From: Acanthococcus lagerstroemiae
Taxonomy: Eukaryota; Arthropoda; Insecta; Hemiptera; Eriococcidae
Length of the DNA stretch: 64,000 nt
Assembly (NCBI GenBank): GCA_031841125.1
Contig: CM063112.1
Span: forward strand, 65,244,057 to 65,308,056
Reading direction: 5' to 3'
The position numbers and the translations under genes were made by a program. Of this stretch, positions 37,743-49,242 are shown piece by piece. Below the pieces are notes generated by a model. It saw nothing but the letters and a program-made list of their open reading frames with translations. It made no database searches and was not told where the DNA came from. The first letter of the stretch is position 1; each line of letters opens with the position of its first letter.

Positions 37743-39233
37743 GATAAAACAAAATATACGCCACGAACGCCATGAGAATCTGTTGAGGTTAGCACTCTCA
37801 TCTTCCACACGCCTTCGCCATAAGACCGATCTAACGATCTAAACGCAACTGAGCTAAAACTGAACTATGAGCTGTCAACAATTCACTCGTATTTAAAGAA
37901 AAATGAACAAGCGACCTCGCGGATCGCGTGAGTGTCAGCCAGCCACTATTCTTTCAAGTCCGATTGGAAACTCAAAGTAGCTGACATCTGGCGGCGGAAT
38001 ACGTAACTAACAAAACCGGGATCTTGGTTCTTCTTGGCTTTACAGCTAATGATGCAAAGTAATTTTATCCAACATGTAATTGATAAAGACTATTTTTCCA
38101 AACAGCATCGAATGAGTAAACTGGCTTTTTTATTTGACTGAAATGAAGAGTGAGGTAAAAACCGGAGAGTGAGGAAAAAATTTTTTCCTCACGGCTTGCC
38201 TACAACACGTGATGAAAACACGAAAAATCGCATTCGTGAATTACATGCCCTGTAGGAGTGCTACAATCGCTGAACAAACGTGATCTGATAAGACTGGATG
38301 TAATCTTTTGATTTTGAGTAGATTTTTGAATTTTAATAGGTAATTTATGTATTTGTCACGCAAAATGAATGTTTCTATCGATGTGGACGATATATTTAAC
38401 TTCATCCGTCAAGAATATCGGTATCCAATTCGTTTTAGCCATGCAGCTTATGAAAGCTAGTCACATTTTCAATGTAATGATAAAGCAGTAGCAAAGCCTT
38501 TGTCCAACACAACACCTCCCCGAAGATTACGTTTCTCGAGAATTTTGGAATCTCTGACTGCGAATTTATCGCACGCTTCTCTTCAAAACATTTTGCTCAC
38601 GAATGTAGTTCCTCGGGAAGATGGAGCTCCTAGCATGAATTTCACTCTTTGCGGATTTCCTTATAACAGGAATGCGTTCTAATGTTACAATTCAAATTTA
38701 AGTAAAATATAACAATACCGACTATATAATTGATATATTGCAAATTACAGAAATTGAAACATAAGAATTATCGTCTACCTACTATCTCGATGCGAATGTG
38801 CACGTATGTCAATTCGTGTATTGACTCGCAATTCGCAACTACACTCCTCATTATTATGTTGGATAAAGTTACGTTCGTTACTCGTGGAAAAGTGAGCCAA
38901 CACTGCTCGTGCAATTAACGAAACTCGCCTGCGGCTCGTTTTGTTAACTTTGCACTCGCAGGAAAAATTGCTCACTTTACCCACTTGTAACGAAAATAAC
39001 TATTTAGGGTGTTTGTCCGCGCACAGCAGTGCAAGCACACCCTACTGCAATCGAATTTTCATCGTCATAATTTTTCTTTCAATACGACTGAATTGTTTAC
39101 AGCTCATACTTCAGTTTTAGCTCAGTTGCGTTTAGATTGTTAGATCGGTCTTAAGGCGAAGGCGTGTTGAAGATGAGAGGTGCTAACCTCAACAGAATTC
39201 TCATTCACGTTCGTGGCGTATATTTGTTTTATT
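37743..39233. mobile_element. 1.5-kb element with ~150-bp inverted termini
   Basis: The left arm (about 37743-37895) and right arm (about 39085-39233) are reverse complements, sharing GTTTTAGCTCAGTTGCGTTT, GTTAGATCGGTCTTA and GGCGTATAT. The ~1.2 kb interior has only short broken frames; the longest (38500-38682, 60 codons) resembles nothing I know. It is probably a nonautonomous derivative of a DNA transposon with long inverted repeats. The right end abuts the next element almost directly. Confidence 0.7.
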
Positions 39234-39234
39234 A

Positions 39235-39419
39235 AGGACACTATAGTTACACACGGGTATAATGAGCCGCCAATTTGATTCGCACCGCGCCCGTGAATGT
39301 CGAATCTGACAACGCGAAGCGTACCGCGTTCGCGTAGTCAATAATTTATTCTCATCGACGAGCGCGGTGCGAATCAAAATGGCGGCTCATTATACCTGTG
39401 TGTAACTAAAGTTTGTTCC
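39235..39419. mobile_element. Foldback MITE, type A copy
   Basis: This is a near-palindrome whose arms read CACTATAGTTACACACGGGT, then ATAATGAGCCGCCA, then GATTCGCACCGCGCCCGT, and return inverted. The tip contains a GCGAAGCGTACCGCG hairpin. It closely matches 54891-55080. The right terminus has diverged, so no target duplication can be read. It has no coding capacity. Confidence 0.75.
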
Positions 39420-39561
39420 AAATTAAGTACACCCAAATTTCCAAGGGGCAAGATAGGTGGCTTCACACTGAGAATTCAATGATGCGTACTTTATTTTAGT
39501 GTTCACCAAAATCCTTAAAAATGGAGAGTCGAACGACTTGGTGTATCTATATGACTTTGCT

Positions 39562-39738
39562 ATTCGGACTTCCCAAGATTCAACAGAACCTTATCAACGT
39601 TAGGATTACATGAGATGCTAGGCATTGTTTACGTACAGTGTATCCTAACGTTGATAAGAATTCTACGGCACTATTTCCTGAAGTGCGGAAAGGGAGGAAG
39701 GCCCGATGCTAGCGCGCCATCGGTCTGGGAAGTCCGAT
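39562..39738. mobile_element. Short ATTCGGACTTCCCA MITE with inner hairpin
   Basis: The ends ATTCGGACTTCCCAAG and CTGGGAAGTCCGAT match the element at 3327-3698. Inside, TTATCAACGTTAGGAT at about 39593 and its inverse ending near 39661 form a second hairpin around a 30-nt loop. It may be an internally deleted copy or one with a nested small palindrome. Confidence 0.6.
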
Positions 39739-39778
39739 CTTGGTATTGCAGTCTCTCTCATCGTCAGTTTTGGTAGAG

Positions 39779-40987
39779 CACCTATAAACACAGGTAGACG
39801 CATACGCCATTTTGGTTCGCGGCCGAATTACTGATAGTGGTTATCTTCTAATATTTTAGTTATTTCCCCTTATTTTCTATGCGGAAGGTTTGTTGCTGTT
39901 GAGAAAGACGCAGAAGCCAGAAAACGTTGTATCTATTGAAATGGAAGAGTCCATGTCATTAAGATACGATCAGCCGCATAGGAAGACTACAAGCAGTAGC
40001 TCGAAGGTACCTTGTTTTATTCATTAACATCAATAATTCTGTATGATGGGGTACGGACTTGGCCAACCTCTCTTAAGGCTCTAGCTCTCTGTGCTTGTAA
40101 AAACGGGTAAGTTCACGTAATTCAAGTCCATAAATTTCTAGTACTTGCATACTTTGATGCGATTGAAGAATTCATTAAATCTGGCAAGTTGGTACCCAAT
40201 GTCCTCAATACATGTAATATACTTCCATGTAAAAATTAATGATACATGAAATAGTAGTGCACTTCTACATACTCGTGGCGTATGGGTGTCAATGAGTTTT
40301 CTAGAATTAATATTTGCAAACCTATTCCTGTGAAATCAACTTGTGCAAACTTATCTATTTATTGTTTAGTTTCCCAGTACAAGTGAGCTGTGCCTTGCTC
40401 TTGAAAAAGAGTGGAAGGAACGAATCCGCCTTCAACAAGAAAAATGAAAACTGAGGAGAAGAGATGAAGTAGTCGACAACTTACTCCGGATATTTACAAC
40501 TTTGCAATAAGCAATAAAAATTATTGTTGGTAGAAAAATGTAATTTATAGTTCGACAATCCAAAAATTTTGTGATGAAAACTTATAACCATTTCTTACCT
40601 TATTTTTCGAAATGAGTCTAGAAGTAATACAGGGGAATGTTGGAATACAAATTTACGCGTTTATTTTCAGTCAAATAAAATACACTTACTTCACACAATC
40701 TGCTCGTGCTGGTCGGTTTCCAGTGATTGCGGCGACAATTTTGGATCCACGCTTTCTTCCGAGTATCATCCGCTGGGAATCGAAACAGTCGATACCCTTA
40801 TGAACTCTGGTTTTTGCAATTAACGGCAGAACAACCAACCATTTCAACTTAATTGTAGTTCTAACTCATAAACGAAATTGTTCTTATTATCTTCAGGAAT
40901 GTATATGAAAACCACACACCAATTCATTTGTTTACATTCCTCCACGAACCAAAATGGCGTATGCGCATACTCGTCTATAAAGAGCCT
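39779..40987. mobile_element. 1.2-kb TIR element next to DHX57 promoter (type D)
   Basis: Termini CACCTATAAACACAGGTAGA..CGCATACGCCATTTTGG (left) and the inverse ending CGTCTATAAAGAGCC (right) match the outer arms of the foldback element at 1891-2047. The interior shows fragments that look like old exons: about 40374-40450 reads as a peptide with ELCLALEKEWKERIRLQQEK and a stop, followed by AATAAA near 40513. About 40612-40803 is a 63-codon frame with RFPVIAATILDPRF. I recognise no transposase, so these may be captured or decayed coding pieces. Its right terminus lies 299 bp upstream of the DHX57 start. Confidence 0.6.
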
Positions 40988-41256
40988 TAGTTTTGGAAGA
41001 GATTTTTTATCAGTTATGGTTGGGGTAAGTATTTATTTCTTTTCGCCTGTATTATTTTCTAGTTCAAATTGTCGTTCATGGAAGTTACAATCCCGCGAAA
41101 TAGGTTGTGACTTCTGAGTATAAAAAGAAATGTGAATAATGAATAGATGACCCTTCGTGGTCAGCGTTTCGAAATCTCAGATTACAGTATTTTCTTGTTA
41201 TTTTCAAGTCCCGTGGGCACGGTGCCATGATATTAATGTCTACGTGATTGTTTCAG
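40976..41256 (+). promoter_or_regulatory. Putative DHX57 promoter and 5' UTR intron
   Basis: TATAAA at 40976-40981 lies inside the right terminal repeat of the adjacent transposon. An arthropod-type initiator TCAGTT is at 41010-41015, about 36 bp from TATA start to the A, slightly longer than usual. A donor GGG|GTAAGT at 41025 and acceptor tgtttcag at 41256 would define a 5' UTR intron of 232 bp ahead of the start codon. If transcription starts there, a tiny upstream frame begins at the ATG in TTATGGTTGGG. This is inference from signals only. Confidence 0.35.
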
Positions 41257-41285
41257 ATCTGAGACTGCATAACTTACTCGCTGAA

Positions 41286-44200
41286 ATGGCGGATATCGAA
41301 AATTGGGACGAGGATGATTATGACGAAGATGAAGATGAAGACTGGGAATGTTGGGATTCAGATGTAGATGAACATGACTTCACAGTGCAGTGTGGAGGCC
41401 TCCCCAAGTCTGAGAAAAAGTAAACCTCATGACCTAGAATGAGTTCGTAAGAACAGCTTTTATTATTTGTATTTAACAATTTACTAATATTCTGTTCATA
41501 GTAAGTCAAAGTCTGGTGGGAGTAAGGAAAAATCGAAACCGAAATCTAAAGATAGTAATAAGGAATCCGATCAATCGAAGCCAGCTAGTACACGCCGATT
41601 GAATCTGAAAGTTGAGATGAGGAATGTATCCCTTTCAAATGAAACCAAGGATCTCATTATGGATACTTTACGTAATATTCACGGGGAGGTACGTACGGCT
41701 GTAATTTTCTGTTTGATTGTATAAGTATATAACATCTTGTCTGACTGTTGGGAAATTGTTTTAGAATTTCTCGTTGGATGACACGAAAATCCTACAAAGT
41801 AAACGAAAACTCGATAACCAATATTGGGTTAACCAAGGACATTTGATCATCCGGAACTGTTACAATTATTCGAACAAAAAGAATGTTGACAAAGAGAAAG
41901 TCAAATCTTTTCTCCTTGAGAGTTTGGAAAGGTATACATTGTGTAACTCTGTGTGTTGCGAGAGCTTGACTCGTGATTGAATGTTTACCTCTCTGTTCCC
42001 AGGTATGGATTCTTCACGAATCATTGTTACGAAGTTCTTCTGCATACGAACAATGATTTAGAGAAGTCGATACAGATACTATTGAAAAAGTATTTCAACC
42101 TTGACTGTAAAATAGAAGGTCATATTACATCGAAAAACCTGACTGAAATGGATGATGAGCTGATCGCACTAAAATCGATATATGAGAATATTCTCGAGGA
42201 AAAAGTGCCTCATAAACATTGGATATTCCACCTTGAATTGCCGTACCTGGCTGAGTGGTATTTTCAGAATAGCTTCAAGTCCAACGTGAGTGCTATTTCC
42301 CGGAGGAACGAGAAGTCAAAACCGCTGTGTCGGAATTTTAATTTGACCGGTACCTGTAGATTTGGTGATAGATGTAAGTTTTTGCACGAAAAAAGCTCCA
42401 GTGAGAAGAAAAGCACGTTGCAAGATATTGAAATGAAGCTGAAATCGTCGTTCGACTTGGAAATTCGATTTCCAGATGGTGAGTCATTGCGCAGAGGGTT
42501 AGTGAACTTCGAAAACATTTTTAAGTCCACTGCTTTGATACTCTATGTTTTCAGATTGCAAGTATCCCGAAGACGTTCCTTTGATTCTACTAGTCGCTCA
42601 GCACCAAGAATTCTCCAGTCATATCTGTCTTCGCATCAGTCACTATTTACTTCGCGAAGCCTGTAACTGCGCCATGCAAGGCTATCCGTACTGTTATAAT
42701 CTTGTTGATCTTCTCTACAACTCGGAGGTTATATTGAAGTGGCTAAGTATGTATTTCAGTGCTTGAAAATCAAATTGTTGCTGACTTCGATGAAATATAA
42801 CGCTTCTGTTTCAGGTAACGAGGAGGAAAGTAAGGTGCCTATCAATCCCCGAGTATCATTATTCAAATCCGAGGTTCCAGAACATAATGGACGGCTAGTT
42901 GTACCTGAAGATGAACCCATTACGTCTAATGAATTCCAACCAACGCGTAAAAACATCCCGCGGGAAGCTCCCAATAGGTAAAGAGATCTCTAATCAGTGC
43001 TGAGGTGACTTACGCCCCGTTGCCAAATTTATTCAACGCCCGGTTTCATTTTAGGGATGGTGAAATAATTGCTAATATGAAATCGAAGTTCAATAATCGT
43101 AGTTATCAACAGATGCAAAGACAGCGACAACAGTTACCAGCTTGGAACGCGTGCGACCGTATTTTGAATGAACTCGCTCGTACCCAGGTCGTTGTCATCG
43201 TTGGTGATACGGGTTGCGGCAAAACTACGCAAGTATGCTTTCATTTGATGTTAGGATTTTCTGTCGCTTTCATGTTTTTAAGTGACGGTATTTGGTCGCA
43301 GATACCGCAGTTCATACTCGACGAATGGTTGTTTGGTGAAGCCGGCATTAACAAACGAAGATCGCCGTACGAACGTATCGAAATCGTGTGCACGCAGCCG
43401 AGACGATTGTCAGCTATTGGTGTGGCGACCAGAGTGGCTCAGGAGAGAATCGAAAGGCCGGGCGAGACAGTCGGCTATCAAGTTAGTGATTTCTCTGTAC
43501 TCTATAAGTCAGATCTCAGATCTCTGCTTTCCCTTCTGGGAAAAATCGTCGGAAAATGGTCGACCTACAATCAACCATTGCTGGTGCACATCTGTTGCTC
43601 CAAAAGACAGCCAGACGAAGAGATAACTAGCGAGACAAAGGAACAGTAGCTTGTCAGTTATACTGTCAGACAGGTAGGCGGAGAAACTGATTGACAGACA
43701 GGCAGTCCTTAACAAGGAGTGTGAATTGAATGCTGAAGTGTCTCAACATAGCCTTAGCTCGTAGTCTTGAGAAGTCTAAGAAGTCCTAACGATAACGTAG
43801 TTTTGGAGTGTTTTGAAAATTATTTAGGTATCTTTACGAGTCTTAACTTAGTCGCAGTGAGTCTTCAGGAGTCTGAATACAATTTGGAAGAGATTGGCAG
43901 CCATCGCTGTGGCGATTAGAGTGACTCAATAGAGGATTAAGAAACTAGGAGAAGTGCCGCTGGTACCGACCAAGGGGTCTGTCCCTAACGCTTATAGTAA
44001 TTACATTGTTGTTGCTCTCTCAGTTATCGGCTTCCTAGCTGAGAGGACTTCTGTAAATAAAATGGTTTTCCACCTTTCAATTTTTGCTGAGAGGTTCACT
44101 AGTTGGCTGGTATAGGTTAGTCTTGAGATCTGTGTTACGCAGTATCGGCTTCAGTGAAATGTCTATACTCAGTTCATGTCTCATTAGAGCATGTTTAATT

Positions 44201-47200
44201 GCAGATACGATTGGAAAGCTGTTCATCGTCTTTGACCAAGCTCTTATTCTGCACTACTGGTATTCTATTGAAGAAATTAGAAACCGATCCTCTGTTGAAA
44301 ACCGTAACACATGTGATCGTAGATGAAGTTCACGAACGTAGCGAGGAAAGGTAAACTAACAATGAACGACTATCTCGTATTTATAGCCCTCAGGTATTTC
44401 TGATCCTTCCACTTCAAAGATTAATGTCATTCTTTGCAGTGATTTTTTGTTGCTGATCTTGAAGGAAATGTTATCAGTCAGAACCGACTTGAAAGTGATA
44501 CTCATGAGTGCTACATTAAACGCTAACCTATTTTCAATGTACTTTGGGGGAGCTCCGCTTATTGAAATACCCGGTAAGTTTGTAGATAAATCTTCTGTCC
44601 TGAATCACAATAGCGGCCCAATGGACCTAATTTTGTTGTTGGTGCTATGAAAGACTGAACGCAAGATACAGCGTGTCGGAGTGTCCTTTCAAGTTCTCTT
44701 GCAACTAAGAATTTACTTATGCCTATGTAATCTCTGAAAGTTTGATAAACTTCATTTTTAATTCAGGTAAAATGTACCCCGTTACCGAACTTTACCTGGA
44801 AGATATACTGGATCAAATTGATTATACCATAGACGAGTACTCAAAATCATGCCGTAAAATTAACAAAACGATGAGCCGCGATTTGGATTTCTTCGATTCC
44901 GACCTGGCGAATGCTGACACCATTTCAGCTCGCACTATATGTCGACCATCTGATGCCGATAATACTCTCTCTGCCCACCAGTTATTCTACCGTTACAAAG
45001 GTAAATACGTCGAAATTCGTCAAAACTCGTGTGACTATTACATTTTTGATAAGAATGTCTTAGTATCGGTTTCGTATTTCAGATTACAGTCCAAAGACAA
45101 GGAAAACCCTTCTGCTATTAGATGCGGAAAAACTGGACGTCGAATTGGTTGTGTCCGTTCTGACGTGGATCGTTGATGGGAAACATGATCATCCGAAAGA
45201 AGGCTCGATTCTGGTAAGATCGTTTCCAAGCAGTGATTTACTGTTTTGTGAGCCAGATATATCACCGTGTTACTGGTGCATAGGTATTCCTTCCCGGTTT
45301 ATCTGATATCATGGCGGTTAATGACGAACTGATGGGACACCCGGTGCTGTCACCTAGAAATGGCCACTTTATAATAGTTCCGTTGCATTCGACCATTTCG
45401 AACGAGGAACAGAGCGTCGTTTTCAAGTGAGTTATCGAAATATTTCAGTGGGAGTTAGTAGATGTCTTGTGTGTGTTTGTCTCTGGATCTGTTGGGTTAT
45501 GAGTTGGAGGCTCGGTACAAAAAATAATGAAAAATCATTTGATCAGAAATATGTTTAGAAAGGATCATTTGTTCGGAAAAAGGGGATCGAACTGCGAATT
45601 GTGTTTGATTCTTGTCTCTACTATTAAATTTTATTTTCAGGAAGTGCCCTCGAGGTGTTCGAAAAATCGTTTTATCTACAAACATCGCGGAAACTTCCAT
45701 CACTATTGATGATTGTGTGTTCGTTGTGGACAGCGGAAAAATGAAAGAAACCAGGTCAGTATATGAAAATGGCTGATGATGTTCGATTGTTGCTCTGAGC
45801 TAATAACAGGAGTCCATTATTAGAAGTCTGTCGCAATGAGGAAAATTGATCTTTGTTGCTTCCTGAGAAACATTCCTCTACTTGCCAGGCTAAGAGGAAG
45901 TGAGAGAAAAATATTGTGAAACATCTTGGCATTTTGGAAAAGATCTACTCTTCTCGTCCATTTCCAATGCAGTTTTTTATCATTTTATAAGTTATATGGT
46001 TCGATTCAAGGTACACAGATCGTTTCATTGTTCTGATTCTAAATGTGTATATGAAAGTGATTATTGAAGTTCATGCGTCACATTCTGCATTTTTTTGTAT
46101 TATTTCAATTTTAATATTTAAAAAAAAAAGTGTCTGCTGTTATTTCTTTCCCTTTCTGGAAGATCAAAAAAAGGTCCATTCAGAAATTGAATCGGAACTT
46201 CGTTTCTAACAAATCAGAACATTCAATTTCAATTTAAAAAAGGTAATTGGGGATATCTTGATATCTTTAATAAGAAGTAGGACATCTGCTTTCAAAATAA
46301 GAGGATCAATTAAATTCAAATGCTAAATTGGAACCAATATCTTGAGAAGATCTATACTTTAACGTATTGTACACAAAATGCAAAAGTTAGTATTTCTCCT
46401 CCCCTTTCCCATTTTGAAGGAGACTCGATTCCAAAAAAAAAAACCAGTCCAGAACCAGCCCCCTCAAACTTTTTACTTTATATTTTATTTAACAGCATAG
46501 GAAAAGACGGCGTTCCCCACTCGGAAGGGAGGGGGTGATTCATTACCAAAAAGGGGATCCAATTAAATATCAGCTTCCGAATTCGAAACCAGTTACCTGT
46601 AAAACCAATCCTTCGATAATTTGTTTGCAAAAAATGTACGCGTTCGCATCTCTCTGTGAGAAAGAGGAAGGGGAGGTGTTTCCAAAAAAAAAAATAAAAA
46701 TAAAATAAATAAATAAATAAGTAAAAAGTTCCTTGAGAATCGACAGTTGAGTAACGGACTCGCTGTCCAGAAAAACCTGTACTCCGATATAGTGCAAAAA
46801 TTGGAAAATCATCTTCCACTTCATTGTGCGGGGGGGGATTTTTAAAGAAAGAGTTCAATCAAGAATTGAATGCCGGCTTCAGAATTGACTCGAAAATTAT
46901 TTTCGTTGGCCTAGATTTACTTGAAAACAAATCATGCCCTAGCCTCTAATTTCTTGGGTCGGCTGCGCCTTACATGGTCTGTCTAATTTATTTTGAAAAA
47001 TATTAGAATTTTCCTCGGGAGATCAGAATCAAAGGTGGCCATTTTATACTAAGAACTCTGATCATTTATCAACTCATTTTTCGTATCTGCTGCAGGTTTG
47101 ACACGGATAGGAACATGTCGAGCTTGGAGACTATGTGGATTTCAAAAGCTAACGCAAAGCAGCGTAGGGGCCGAGCGGGGCGTGTTATGCCCGGTCTTTG

Positions 47201-49075
47201 TATTCGTCTGTACACAAAGCATCGTCACGATTTCGTGTTCACTGCCCAACCGATTCCGGAGATTCAGAGGGTAGCTCTAGATCAAGTGATCCTGCGCACT
47301 AAGACTCTGGAGAACTTCAAAGCTCACACGATAGCGGAAGTTTTAGGTAATTTGCAGCGGAATTTCTACTCGAACATTTAACTTGAGATTATAGCGAATT
47401 CAGTCGAAAATGGAAGCGCACTTGGTACTCTTTTTCATAATAGGTTTCCCTGTTTTAGGAAGAGTAATCGAACCGCCGTCCCTGAACAGCATCGATACAG
47501 CGATCGAGAGGCTGAAGGACATCGGAGCGCTGGACGAAGACAAAGAGCTGACCCCGTTGGGCAGACATTTGTCCGTGTTACCGGTGGATGTGAAAATTGG
47601 TAAACTAATATTATTTGGGGCAGTGTTTTGTTGTCTCGATTCGGTGCTGACGATAGCGGCGTCCCTGTCCAATAAATCGCCGTTTGTGTCGCCGTTCTCA
47701 AAACGCGAAGAGGCGGAGGCGCGGAAAAAACTGTTTGCCTGGGGTAACAGTGATCATTTGACTGTTTTGTACGCGTATAAGGTGAGATTTCAGGATAATT
47801 TTTCTATTGTAATGGAGGGCATTGATTGCACCGCAATTTTGAATAGACGATGCCATTTTCCTGCTGTACAAAGTCACTCAAAAAAGTTCCTCAAATTTTC
47901 AGAAGTGGCACGAACGTGCCAACTCCAGCTGGCGAGCTGGTAAAAATTTCGCAGCCGAGAATTTTCTGTCTTGGAGAACGCTTGAAATGATCGGCGACTT
48001 GAAGCATCAGTACCTCGATCTGTTGGTCAGCATCGGCTTCGCGACCATCAATCGAAATACCCGTAGACGTCACCACGAGGACAGAGTGTTGCAGATGACA
48101 CCTCGCGAAGTTTGTACTGCACGTTTCTCTGAGAATTCTTTCATCAGCTCGTCGTTTATTTACATCTTTTTTTTTCATTATAGCTGAACGAGAACCAAAA
48201 TGACCATCTTTTGTTATCTGGTATAATTTGCGCCGCCTTGTATCCCAACTTGGTGAAAATTCTAACTCCAACTAAAAGGTTCGCAGCTAGTATGTCTGGT
48301 GCGATTCCGAAAGATCACTGCGCCAGTGAACTGATGTTCAAAACCAAAAACGACGGCTATGTACGTAGTTGTTTTTTCTTCTTGTTTCTAAATTAACCAT
48401 TCGAAAAAGCGGTAAGTTCATACTCGTTTTTTTTAGGTGTTTTTACATCCGTCGTCGGTGAATCACAGTGTTTCCGATTTCCGAAGTCCGTATCTAGTGT
48501 TCCAAGAGAAGATGAAAACGAGTAAAGTATTCATACACGACAGCACCATGGTGAGCGCCGTGTCCTTGATGCTGTTCGCTGGTAACGAGTTGAAAATAGA
48601 AATTAACGGTGGCATTTACACGGTGTCCTTGGAGAACGGTTGGCTGGTTTTTGCTTTACGATCGATGGAGGCGAGTAATTTTCTTTGGTCTCGAGATTTT
48701 TTTTGTAGTTTGTAACGCCGATTTTCGTTGACAAACTTCTGGTAGTACGTATGTACAGAACTCACTTTTGTACGATCTCCTTAGGACCAGTTGTACAATC
48801 CTGAGTTATCGTTAACTCGAGGTTAACTTTTGACTGGTCGAAACAGCGAGTTACCTATCACGTGATAGTTAACTCACGATTGTACAACTGGCCTTTAGAG
48901 TCACGGATGTTTTTTCTTTCAATAGGACGCGAAAATGCTGCAACATATGAGACGAGAATTTACGAAACTGCTGGAGGAGAAAATAGAGAATCCTTACTTG
49001 AATCTAGCCTCGCATAAAACTGGAAAACAAATTATTTCTACGATGGTTCACATTCTTAAAAAAACTCCTATGTAG
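41286..49075 (+). CDS. Dhx57: DHX57-type DEAH-box RNA helicase
   Basis: Twenty phase-consistent exons: 41286-41419, 41502-41688, 41765-41931, 42003-42478, 42555-42746, 42815-42977, 43055-43232, 43302-43481, 44205-44350, 44440-44573, 44767-45000, 45083-45213, 45284-45426, 45641-45754, 47096-47346, 47459-47781, 47903-48109, 48184-48360, 48437-48670, 48926-49075. They encode about 1306 aa (human DHX57 is about 1.39 k). In order: an acidic N-terminus; a UBA-like segment near 164-195; a CCCH finger C-X8-C-X5-C-X3-H at C272/C281/C287/H291 set between RWD halves; helicase motifs [10 protein letters not shown] (490-499), DEVH (599-602), SAT (631-633) and QRRGRAGR (882-889); then HA2/OB regions. It is predicted to be an ATP-dependent RNA helicase; its substrate is unknown. 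The last intron has a GC donor. The stop is followed by AATAAA at 49237. The largest intron is 45755-47095. Confidence 0.95.
43888..43965 (+). pseudogene. Decayed duplicate of a DHX57 helicase exon segment
   Basis: Within the intron at 43482-44204 this stretch aligns with the preceding exon (about 43402-43475). The exon reads [20 protein letters not shown]; the intron copy reads [13 protein letters not shown], a stop, then RIKKLGE. Nucleotide similarity covers about 70 bp. It has no splice sites and one in-frame stop, so it is a relic of a local duplication (or of a duplicated exon) and is not expected in the mRNA. Confidence 0.7.
45755..47095 (+). other. Largest DHX57 intron, repeat-poor
   Basis: This 1.34-kb intron between the exons carrying [12 protein letters not shown] and the QRRGRAGR motif is AT-rich. 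It contains GAATTGAA-type words near 46180, 46220 and 46865 and an (AAAT)n tract at 46692-46720. I see no element with definable ends. Confidence 0.4.
48784..48894. mobile_element. Small Harbinger-like MITE in last DHX57 intron
   Basis: The ends GGACCAGTTGTACAATC and the inverse GATTGTACAACTGGCC bound 111 bp, with TTA on each side (48781-48783 and 48895-48897). The interior is made of GAGTTA/TAACTC words forming a hairpin. The ends resemble those of 26704-26900 (GGnCCAGTnnTACAA), so the two are probably members of one family. Confidence 0.65.
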
Positions 49076-49236
49076 TTGACAGTTTCTCTCCCTTGATGGC
49101 TGCTATGTTAATGTAATATACTTGATTTATTTGTTTCATATCATCTGTGATCATAATATGGTTCTTTATCATGTATTTCTAAATGAATGTTTCTGTGATC
49201 TTATGCATAAGCAAATTTTAATCAGCGTTGTTTGGG

Positions 49237-49242
49237 AATAAA
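49237..49242 (+). terminator. Polyadenylation signal of DHX57
   Basis: A canonical AATAAA lies 162 bp after the DHX57 stop, followed by a TGTGT-rich stretch (TCTGTGTATTGTCGGTTTTG), which fits a downstream element. Confidence 0.65.

Noticed and set aside
40612..40803. LDPRF motif reminiscent of a hAT dimerisation domain
   Set aside because: Five residues without the surrounding hAT pattern; kept only as an unexplained fragment of the 39779-40987 element.
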